37,846 nt of DNA from NCBI GenBank assembly GCA_002422125.1, contig DITF01000159.1, positions 1-37,846 of the forward strand. The letters are read 5' to 3'. Position 1 is the first letter of the stretch, and each line of letters starts with the position of its first letter. A model generated the notes under the pieces. It had not been told where the DNA came from. It was given only the letters and a program-made list of their open reading frames with translations, and searched no databases. The stretch is from a bacterium UBP17_UBA6191. GTDB taxonomy: Bacteria > Muiribacteriota > UBA6191. Positions 31,429 to 37,846 of this stretch are shown here, one piece after another. The position numbers and the translations under genes were made by a program.

Positions 31429-31911
31429 ATGAATTTGGTATTTCTAAAAAAATCCCGTAAGAAACCTGTGGTTGGGGATGTATTTGTATTTCAACTAATT
31501 TTTGAGCCGGAACAATACCGTTTTGGAATGGTGGTATCTACCACCGCCATTTTCAGTTCATTTACCAATGTGATTCTGGTTTACATCTACGATCATTTGG
31601 GGAGTAGCAAAATAGATTTTCCTGACTTTGAATCCAAGAATCTTCTGATCCCTCCCGAAGGGATCAATACACTTGGCTGGTCCAGAGGTTTTTTTGAAAC
31701 TGTTACGAGCCTTGATCTGGATAAAAACCCAGACTATAAGTTTAAACAGCATCATTTTCGAGGGGTTGCAAGGCCAGATGTTTATTATGATGAATTTAAT
31801 AGTGAAGTCGTCAACCCTGTAGAGCCTATTGGAATGCGTGGATTGGGTAATTACCGAACCGTAGAAGATAAGATTTGTCGCAAGCTAGGCTACCCACTCT
31901 CAAAAGACTGA
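31429..31911 (+). CDS. Imm26-like immunity protein
   Basis: A 160-aa soluble protein. 'KPVVGDVFVFQLIFEPEQYRFGMVVS' followed by 'NVILVYIYDH' is the N-terminal beta pattern of the Imm26 family ('GDvf.f.l....y.fGrV'), and later 'LLIPPEGINTLGWSRGFFETV' fits too. Such proteins neutralise toxins delivered by neighbouring cells. ATG 31429 was chosen; an in-frame GTG at 31417 directly follows the DUF2019 stop and may instead be used by coupled translation (164 aa). No toxin of full length is next to it, so it may protect against toxins of other strains. Confidence 0.7.
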   Translation: MNLVFLKKSRKKPVVGDVFVFQLIFEPEQYRFGMVVSTTAIFSSFTNVILVYIYDHLGSSKIDFPDFESKNLLIPPEGINTLGWSRGFFETVTSLDLDKNPDYKFKQHHFRGVARPDVYYDEFNSEVVNPVEPIGMRGLGNYRTVEDKICRKLGYPLSKD

Positions 31912-31972
31912 GTAACAGGGGTTTTCCTGATAGCAGGCCCATTCAGAAATATTATATTGAAATGGCAGAAGG

Positions 31973-32563
31973 TCAAAACTCCATCGGAGTGCTAGTTTTA
32001 GCCATTGGCTGGTAGGAAGGCATGGGACCAGTAAAACCGGCATCTTTGGCATCTAGTTGGTAATCCTGCCAATCTTTTTTCCACTCAGAGGACAAGTCCT
32101 TGGGTTCGGCATCCAAGTATTTTACCAGCTCCTGATGGGCCAGAAAATGGGAGTTTAGTCCAAATTCTTTTTCCTGGCGCATAAAAATTATGACCCAGTC
32201 CCGAGAAATTTTCCAACTGAGGCGATTTCTTAAAAACCAGCCAAAACTATGGATTAGTTTTTGATTTACAGCCTGAGAGCGTTTCACAATCAAAGTGGAT
32301 TCATATCCCTCATCCTTGGAATCAAGGGAATAGGCCGCTGATGATACATAATGGTATCCAGAAAAAGCCCGCAATTGAATGGGGGCTAGGCGAGTGGCTA
32401 AACTTAAGGCTTCGTATCCTTGAAATTCTGCAATCTCATCCAGGGGCAATTCATAAAGGATTGGATCGATGCGAAGATTTAATTCCGATTGCTTGAGTAA
32501 CTGCCCCAAAGAGTTGGGCCAAGCAGACGAGATTAACCAAAAAATTGAGAATACTCTAAACAT
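31973..32563 (-). CDS. Exported protein of unknown function
   Basis: A 196-aa protein beginning 'MFRVFSIFWLISSAWPNSLG', a probable signal peptide. The mature part has a mixed helix/strand pattern with many Trp and Tyr ('FGWFLRNRLSWKISRDWVIIF') and a proline-rich end ('GFTGPMPSYQPMAKTSTP'). No family recognised. It stands alone between the immunity-type genes and a divergent membrane protein gene. ATG 32563 is preceded in frame by a GTG; no clear ribosome site. Confidence 0.5.
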   Translation of the reverse strand: MFRVFSIFWLISSAWPNSLGQLLKQSELNLRIDPILYELPLDEIAEFQGYEALSLATRLAPIQLRAFSGYHYVSSAAYSLDSKDEGYESTLIVKRSQAVNQKLIHSFGWFLRNRLSWKISRDWVIIFMRQEKEFGLNSHFLAHQELVKYLDAEPKDLSSEWKKDWQDYQLDAKDAGFTGPMPSYQPMAKTSTPMEF

Positions 32564-32655
32564 CACTTACAGGATGTCGGCATAGACCCTTGATTTTGTT
32601 TGGATCACAAAATTAGATGGATTAAGAAACAATCTAGGATACCGATGGCCTGATT

Positions 32656-33696
32656 ATGGGATTATTGGATCGATTAAAAAAGAAAAAGGTTGAGCCCCAA
32701 GCTGAGGAAGCCTCCACAGATAGTTCTGAGCAAGAATCTTCAGACAGTTATATTGATGATACCGATCCCATGTCTCTCATGGATGCGGTGGACATTGATG
32801 GGTCAAATTCCAGCTCTGGTGGAGATGAGTATTCCGACATTGATTCTGTGCAACTAGATGGGGAGGAATCGGGAGAGGAAAAGAAAAAAGCAGTGCCTGA
32901 GAAAAAAGCACTGCCTATCAAATTGATTGTGGGAATCGGGATTGGCTTGATAATCCTCTTGATTTTTCTAGCAATTGGTGCCTACTTTTTGTTCCGTGAA
33001 CCCGACTACCAACCAATTGTAGAAAAGGCCATGCGGGGCTATTTTACCGAACTAAGCAAGGGAAATTTAAAGGCCTGTTTTGAGCAAATGCTACCCGAGG
33101 TGCGCCAGAAGAGTAGCCTAGAACAATTTGAGCGCGAGTTTAAATCGGCCAAGTTTTTACTGACAGATATTCAAAACATCAGCTTTCAGGCTACTAGGTA
33201 TCAGGAAAAGGATGGAATTGGCACCCATGCTGGAGACTTTAGCTACAGTGATGGTAGTCGCGGATTTTTCACCATTAGCTTTGAAGTTCAGAAGGTTGAA
33301 AAAGATAGAAAGGTACTGCTGAAGGGCTTTAAAGTAGAGTCTGAGGATCGCAGAAATAAGTTTTTTAGGGCCGGATTCAGCGTTGTGGAAGAATTCTTAA
33401 AGACTTTTGATGATAAAAAGCTGGAAGAATTTAAGGGCTTTATGTACCCAACTGTGAGAGAAGCCCTGGGTAATTTAAAAATGAATCTTTTACATTCACG
33501 GCTAGTCGAATCTGGATTTCGAGATGTCGTGTTTAAGGCTGAATCCATGGTAGAACACGCTCCTTCGGAAATTTCCTTCATCGGAGTTGCTACTACTAAA
33601 TTGGGCACTAGAATGCGTGGAGAAATCAGTCTCTTTTTTGATGAAGGAGTCTGGCTCGTGACTATGGTGAATTTTATTCCAGATCAAGGCGCATAA
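32656..33696 (+). CDS. Single-pass membrane protein with acidic N-terminus and two NTF2-like outer domains
   Basis: A 346-aa protein. Residues 1-90 are cytoplasmic, Ser/Asp/Glu-rich and disordered ('EEASTDSSEQESSDSYIDDTD'). A membrane helix lies at about 91-113 ('LIVGIGIGLIILLIFLAIGAYFLF'). The outside part looks like a tandem of two related NTF2/DUF4864-like domains of about 105 residues: 'VEKAMRGYFTELSKGNLKACFEQMLPEVR' is echoed by 'VVEEFLKTFDDKKLEEFKGFMYPTVR', each followed by beta strands. These domains usually bind small ligands or protein partners rather than catalyse. Its last 23 nt overlap the convergent phosphoesterase gene. Role unknown. Confidence 0.65.
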   Translation: MGLLDRLKKKKVEPQAEEASTDSSEQESSDSYIDDTDPMSLMDAVDIDGSNSSSGGDEYSDIDSVQLDGEESGEEKKKAVPEKKALPIKLIVGIGIGLIILLIFLAIGAYFLFREPDYQPIVEKAMRGYFTELSKGNLKACFEQMLPEVRQKSSLEQFEREFKSAKFLLTDIQNISFQATRYQEKDGIGTHAGDFSYSDGSRGFFTISFEVQKVEKDRKVLLKGFKVESEDRRNKFFRAGFSVVEEFLKTFDDKKLEEFKGFMYPTVREALGNLKMNLLHSRLVESGFRDVVFKAESMVEHAPSEISFIGVATTKLGTRMRGEISLFFDEGVWLVTMVNFIPDQGA

Positions 33697-34525
33697 GTAC
33701 ATTTTGCAGTCTGACTTCTGCTGAATCTGTTCCCCATTCCTTTAGGTATCCGATGGGAGCCATCACTACACGGGTTCCTTCTTCACTGACAAAATCACAT
33801 ACACGATGTAAATGCCCACACCCGTGAAGAGTTACTGGAAACTCGCGTAACAATGAGCGATAATATGAGGAGCCCATAAAGGCCCCAAAATATTCAAAAT
33901 CCCAATCCTTATGCGTAAAATTTAATAGCTCCTTATAAAAGGGGAAGTGGGTGAACAAAAGAATTTTTTTCCCAAAGGGACATCTACTTAGATCTGTATA
34001 TAATTCCTGATAAAAGCGATCTCGCAGCCAGAAATCAACCGTCTCAGATGACTGATCGGGAAAATGACACCACTTGCCATCCATCCACTGCCGGGAACCG
34101 CGCTGCTTTTTTGCAAAGTCCTCTGTCTGGAAGGGATGGCCCTCTGGCATCAATGAGTAGTCATACCAGGCCGCACTACCCACCAGATAATAATCACCCA
34201 TGACTATTGGGTTTTGCGATAGCCAATGCCAGCCGTTGGCCTGAACAACATCGGGTAAAAGCTTCTCGAGCTTTTTAAGGGAATCCACCTGACTTTCCTG
34301 TCGGCACCACAAATCATGATTGCCGGGAATATAAATTTTTAAGGCTTCCAGAGCGTTAAAGATTTTTAGCCCTTCATGAAGAACATCTAGCCGTTCACAA
34401 ACATCACCTGCGACGACCAGGATATCCGGTTTATCTCTTAGGGCCTGCTTTGCCAACAAACCCCAGAGTTCGAGATTTTTAGGATGGGAATCGAGGTGAA
34501 CATCTGAGATCAACCATAACTTCAT
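33674..34525 (-). CDS. Calcineurin-like metallophosphoesterase
   Basis: A 283-aa cytoplasmic phosphoesterase with the five metal-site blocks in order: 'LISDVHLDSH' (DxH), 'ILVVAGDVCERL' (GDxxx), 'IYIPGNHDLW' (GNHD), 'LLFTHFPFY' (H) and 'LHGCGHLHRVCDF' (GHxH). Members hydrolyse phosphodiesters or phosphomonoesters using two metal ions; the substrate is unknown. The start ATG overlaps the hydrolase stop (ATGA), so it is the third gene of elbB - hydrolase - phosphoesterase. Its end overlaps the convergent NTF2-like gene by 23 nt. Confidence 0.88.
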   Translation of the reverse strand: MKLWLISDVHLDSHPKNLELWGLLAKQALRDKPDILVVAGDVCERLDVLHEGLKIFNALEALKIYIPGNHDLWCRQESQVDSLKKLEKLLPDVVQANGWHWLSQNPIVMGDYYLVGSAAWYDYSLMPEGHPFQTEDFAKKQRGSRQWMDGKWCHFPDQSSETVDFWLRDRFYQELYTDLSRCPFGKKILLFTHFPFYKELLNFTHKDWDFEYFGAFMGSSYYRSLLREFPVTLHGCGHLHRVCDFVSEEGTRVVMAPIGYLKEWGTDSAEVRLQNVLMRLDLE

Positions 34526-35934
34526 AGCCCCAAAATCCAGTTGTGCAAGGTCTTGATGACTCTGGGACTGATTGCTCCCGGGGTATAAAAGTCCCGCCTT
34601 GGATTTAATTTATCGCCTACATGAAACATGCGGTTTAAGTACTCAAAATCATAACGGGTTACTTTAGTTTGGGACAATACACGCAAATATTCCGGCTCAT
34701 CGGCTGGATTACTCACATAGTCCCCCTTGGCAAACAATAAAAGCACAGGCAAATCAGGTTTATCCACGGGCTGGGGAGAAAAACTCTGTAAAATCTGAAA
34801 ATATCGGGCCGGATAGCCAAACAATACATGATCGGGCGCAAGCGTACCTTGAAAGAACTTTTCGATCTGTTTGTGCAAATCCATCAGTCCATCAAGGTTG
34901 CCCCTGCGCTGGGATTGATAAAACTCCTCAATCTCAAACAGGATTTCCAAAGGATGTCTAAAACTGGGGTTTAGTAGCACAAAACCCTGAAATAGATCTT
35001 TATTGGCTAACCATGACATGAACCAGGATGAAAATCCATAAGTCAGAAGAATGGCCTTCTGCGGGGTTCTAAGATGAGAACGAACCCTTAATGTATTTAA
35101 AATGGAATACAAATCAGCAACCACCTCATGATAAGGGTTTTTTGAGGATTCAAGCTCAGAGTCGGCATAAATATAGGAGCGCTTGGGATATAAAAAGGCC
35201 GCAACTCCATTGGATGCCAGACCCTCGGCCAAATCAAGAAATGGATCATTCACACCCATTTTATGGGTGGCATTCTGTGGTCCAAAGTCATGGGCCAGAA
35301 TCACCACTGGAGGATTTTTTGAAAATTTGGGCCAATAGAGTTTTCCCTGAATCGGGGCCGATGAGGGGCCAAATTCCAAAGTCTTTATTTCAATTCGTTC
35401 TAAAAACACATAACTACGATCTACGGTTTTGGGTTCTGGAATTGTTTTAAGGCTGGGAAACTCAATTCTTTGCGCTCTCCAAGGAGGGTTTATACCAAGC
35501 CTGAGGCGAAAACCAACCTGGCCCTTAGTGAACCTCAATATTCCCTGAACCAAAGGATGATAATCATCTCTTGTAGCCGAAATCCCACTCCAGCTCAAAA
35601 AATCCCCATACATCATAACCTGGGTATTCCAAGCTCCCTGCAACTGCTCGGCAATTTTTTGCATATCAAAGCCAGACTCAAAAAGTGAACCCATGTCCTG
35701 ATGGCGGGCCGATTGCAGGGACTCCAAAATACGATGGGCCAGACGAATCCACTCCGCCTCATCGCCCATAATTTCTCGATCAGCTAAGGGAACTCCCTCA
35801 CTGAATCGATCCCCATCGGCAAAAGAATCAGACAGGGCTTCAGACTGGATTCTGAGTTTGGGCAGGACAAGTTCAGAATCGGCTCCCCATACAAAATTTA
35901 GGCTCATGAGAAGCCAGATTAAAGCGCCTTTCAT
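34522..35934 (-). CDS. Exported DUF3887 plus alpha/beta-hydrolase-like protein with altered nucleophile elbow
   Basis: A 470-aa protein with signal peptide 'MKGALIWLLMSLNFVWGA'. Residues about 60-150 fit DUF3887 ('SLFESGFDMQKIAEQLQGAWNTQV'). The rest is an alpha/beta-hydrolase fold: 'PVVILAHDFGP' (oxyanion strand), 'VVADLYSILNTLR', 'AILLTYGFSSWFMSW' in the nucleophile-elbow position, an Asp in 'LLFAKGDYVSNP' and a His in 'NRMFHVGD'. The elbow reads G-F-S-S-W rather than G-x-S-x-G, so activity is not certain. DUF3887-hydrolase fusions usually keep the second Gly. It starts 1 nt after the elbB stop and overlaps the phosphoesterase start by 4 nt. Confidence 0.7.
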   Translation of the reverse strand: MKGALIWLLMSLNFVWGADSELVLPKLRIQSEALSDSFADGDRFSEGVPLADREIMGDEAEWIRLAHRILESLQSARHQDMGSLFESGFDMQKIAEQLQGAWNTQVMMYGDFLSWSGISATRDDYHPLVQGILRFTKGQVGFRLRLGINPPWRAQRIEFPSLKTIPEPKTVDRSYVFLERIEIKTLEFGPSSAPIQGKLYWPKFSKNPPVVILAHDFGPQNATHKMGVNDPFLDLAEGLASNGVAAFLYPKRSYIYADSELESSKNPYHEVVADLYSILNTLRVRSHLRTPQKAILLTYGFSSWFMSWLANKDLFQGFVLLNPSFRHPLEILFEIEEFYQSQRRGNLDGLMDLHKQIEKFFQGTLAPDHVLFGYPARYFQILQSFSPQPVDKPDLPVLLLFAKGDYVSNPADEPEYLRVLSQTKVTRYDFEYLNRMFHVGDKLNPRRDFYTPGAISPRVIKTLHNWILGL

Positions 35935-35935
35935 T

Positions 35936-36622
35936 TCAGATTAAATCCACAACTCTACTGACCAGTTTATGAATCCCTCGAGATATTTCATGCAAAGGGG
36001 CAGAACCATACATATAGGCCGGAGTCGTGACAAAGCCATTAGCCTCATCAACGCAGATTTCATCCACCTGACACAAAACATGCCCGCATCCCAGAGTTTC
36101 CAATGCCTTGGCAGTGTCCGCATCATCTCCAATGGTCAGCCTTGGGGGAACATCACAAACAATATCTCTGTGCAACAAAGCTAAAATAGTGGGGGCAATG
36201 CAGATGGCTCCCATTGGTCTATGGGCCCCTTTGGCGTTTTTGAGCTGGTAAAATCCAGTCAGAAATTTTTTCAAATCTGGCTGAAGTTCTGCCTTTGGTC
36301 CCAAAAATGCAAATGAACTTAAGTTTTTGGCGGCCCCAAAACCCCCGGGTAAAATAACGGCATCAAAGTCTCTGGGATTGGCATCCATTAGGCTAAGTAC
36401 TGGGCCTCTGGCAATGCGAGCCGATTCTTCCATGACATTTCTCAAAGTCGAGGAGTCCGAAGAGGTTTGATGATTGATGGTATGATGCTGAGTCATATTA
36501 GGTGCTAAAAACACTACTGTTTGATTAAGTTCACTTAATGCCAAAAGTGTGAGAACAGATTCGCGGACTTCCGAACCGTCAAACACACCACAACCAGATA
36601 AAATTACTCCGATTTTAGCCAT
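35936..36622 (-). CDS. elbB: ElbB, DJ-1/PfpI-family glyoxalase-type protein
   Basis: A 228-aa member of the ElbB (isoprenoid biosynthesis-associated glyoxalase III-like) family. Diagnostic blocks: 'KIGVILSGCGVFDGSEVRESVLTLLAL', 'NVMEESARIARG', 'DAVILPGGFGAAKNLSSFAFLG', the nucleophile Cys in 'PMGAICIAPTILALL', 'LTIGDDADTAKALETLG' and 'VTTPAYMYGSAPLHEISRGIHKLV'. The protein length matches E. coli ElbB (about 217). ATG 36622 has a strong GGGGAG ribosome site. It is the first gene of a coupled run with the hydrolase and phosphoesterase; it follows the amylase gene by 53 nt. Confidence 0.93.
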   Translation of the reverse strand: MAKIGVILSGCGVFDGSEVRESVLTLLALSELNQTVVFLAPNMTQHHTINHQTSSDSSTLRNVMEESARIARGPVLSLMDANPRDFDAVILPGGFGAAKNLSSFAFLGPKAELQPDLKKFLTGFYQLKNAKGAHRPMGAICIAPTILALLHRDIVCDVPPRLTIGDDADTAKALETLGCGHVLCQVDEICVDEANGFVTTPAYMYGSAPLHEISRGIHKLVSRVVDLI

Positions 36623-36675
36623 ATCGTCTCCCCTAGTTTCAAAAACCCCACCAGTCTAACACAGGCCTCAAATTG

Positions 36676-37846
36676 CTACCGCGAATACAGGGAAAAATCC
36701 AGTCCCTCCATTAAAACAGACCAGCCATCTTCAGGCTGATATTTTTGCCGACCCATTTTTAAAAGAACCTTGGAATCGACCACTCCTACATACAAATCCT
36801 GTTCTGCCTTAAGAATTTTAAGGCTGGATTCAGCATGAATTCCCATCTTATGTCTTAAAGTCATCAGGGTATTTAAGTTCTTTTGAACCTCACTCCCCCA
36901 GTCCACAAAGTGTTCATAAAACACCGTAGGTATTCCCGGGTGAGTCAATATATAAGCATATCCTGCCAAAACCCGATCCCTTGGAAATTCCCAGTGAGCC
37001 TGCTTGGAACCCGTATCATGATTGTCCACAAACGAAACGGCACGGGCTGGCCACCAGCCCAACAGCCCCGATGCCTTCCCCTCTGAATCCCTCAGTCTCC
37101 AATACTCCCCAGTTTTGACCGCCTCCTGTAAAATGCCTTTGGTTGTAAAGTCAAAAGTAGAGCAGGTTCCTCCGGTCTTATCCACCCAATCCGTAATTTC
37201 CTGCCGGTGTTTATTCTGATCGGGCAGAAGCTGAGTACCGTTATAATTCATGGAAGTCCAGTACTCTCCCACACAAAAAGAAGTAGCCACCCCTTCGACA
37301 TACTCCTTTACAAAACTTCCATCAAAGCCCTTGGTATAGTCGAATCGAAATCCCTCAAAGCCAATAGCATCCCGCATCCATCTGAGCCATTCTTTGATAT
37401 CTGCCCTAACCCGATGGTTGGTATGATCAATATCTGGGGCTGGCTCAAAATCACCACCACTGTCTTTATTACCTGTACCCCCGTAATCCCCGGCTACCAA
37501 AGCCCATTTTTCCCAGCGCATCCGGCCTGACTTATGATGAAACACATTCCATATTCCATCTTCCTGATGTGAGGCTGTACGATGGTTGATTACAATATCT
37601 GCAACCGATACAATCCCGGCTTTATGAAAATCCTGAATCGCCTTTTGCAATTCTTTTAGGTTCCCGTAATAGGTCGGGGACGATTCATCCCCCAAATCAT
37701 AATAATCGCCTGGCATATATCCCTGAGGGCTGACGGAGCGAGAAACCGGAGGAAACCAGACATGAGTCACCCCAGCCTTGGCCAGATTCTGGCTCATGGA
37801 ACCAAGGTGGGTATACCAGTTCCCAGGCCCACCTGCCTCAGAATCC
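36676..37846 (-). CDS. GH13 alpha-amylase, 5' end outside the window
   Basis: A retaining glycosidase that cleaves alpha-1,4 links in starch or glycogen. The frame is open to the window edge, upstream of the first Met, with the typical start of the barrel 'GNWYTHLGSMSQNLAKAGVT', so the gene is cut by the window, not by mutation. Conserved regions: 'HVWFPPVSRSVSPQGYMPGDYYDLGD', region I 'VADIVINHR', region II 'GFRFDYTKGF' (Asp nucleophile), region III 'CVGEYW' (Glu acid/base) and region IV 'FVDNHDTGS'. A short C-terminal beta domain ends the chain. The style is that of plant/liquefying-type GH13 amylases. The signal peptide, if any, is not in view. Confidence 0.93.
   Translation of the reverse strand, partial: DSEAGGPGNWYTHLGSMSQNLAKAGVTHVWFPPVSRSVSPQGYMPGDYYDLGDESSPTYYGNLKELQKAIQDFHKAGIVSVADIVINHRTASHQEDGIWNVFHHKSGRMRWEKWALVAGDYGGTGNKDSGGDFEPAPDIDHTNHRVRADIKEWLRWMRDAIGFEGFRFDYTKGFDGSFVKEYVEGVATSFCVGEYWTSMNYNGTQLLPDQNKHRQEITDWVDKTGGTCSTFDFTTKGILQEAVKTGEYWRLRDSEGKASGLLGWWPARAVSFVDNHDTGSKQAHWEFPRDRVLAGYAYILTHPGIPTVFYEHFVDWGSEVQKNLNTLMTLRHKMGIHAESSLKILKAEQDLYVGVVDSKVLLKMGRQKYQPEDGWSVLMEGLDFSLYSR

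Noticed and set aside
31912..31972. Possible terminator hairpin (CAGG-ggtttt-CCTG) between convergent genes
   Set aside because: The stem is only 4 bp and no T-run follows.

Overview
The window looks like chromosomal DNA of a Gram-negative bacterium. It encodes a TonB-dependent outer-membrane receptor, many proteins with Sec signal peptides, a complete RecBCD enzyme, PEP synthase and ElbB. G+C looks moderate (low-to-mid 40s by eye). The taxon cannot be fixed from sequence alone. The mix of proteins suggests a deltaproteobacterial or Bdellovibrionota/Oligoflexia-like lineage, but that is only a guess. No rRNA, tRNA or CRISPR array was seen, and no stretch longer than about 300 bases is empty.

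Layout. (1) 2-1300: an IS3-family insertion sequence with imperfect 24-bp terminal inverted repeats. It has landed inside the 3' end of a P-loop ATPase/PD-(D/E)XK nuclease gene (to 3249), a probable genome-defence gene, and the IS supplies the gene's last codons and stop. (2) 3267-5601: a two-gene operon of exported proteins, one with TPR and coiled-coil regions. (3) 5886-10980: a tight operon of a YfiR/DUF4154-like periplasmic protein, a TonB-dependent receptor and a CheA-like membrane sensor kinase, probably a surface-sensing or uptake-signalling unit. (4) 10977-15539: a DUF4105-like exported protein, ppsA with a small upstream partner, a small membrane protein and a tautomerase-fold protein. 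(5) 15597-16650: a decayed polymorphic-toxin module, made of a toxin C-terminal remnant, one intact putative immunity gene and a second one broken by an in-frame amber codon.

(6) 17226-28167 (minus): a long overlapping operon of a hybrid histidine kinase whose phospho-acceptor His is replaced by Asn, a 69-aa protein, recC, recB, recD and an Rpn-family nuclease. A promoter is visible in front of the kinase. (7) 28216-29954: zur and a COG0523 zinc GTPase gene, with a near-perfect Zur-type palindrome between them. (8) 29981-31911: an SDR-type protein and a second toxin/immunity-like group (a small secreted protein, DUF2019 and Imm26-like). (9) 31973-37846: exported or anchored proteins of unknown role, a minus-strand operon elbB - DUF3887/alpha-beta hydrolase - metallophosphoesterase, and the 3' part of a GH13 alpha-amylase gene running off the window.

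The points most worth a second look are the IS-truncated ATPase-nuclease, the His-less kinase coupled to recCBD, the two toxin/immunity remnants, and the zur region with its palindromic operator and symmetric -10 element. All product names come from motif recognition by eye; no database search was run.
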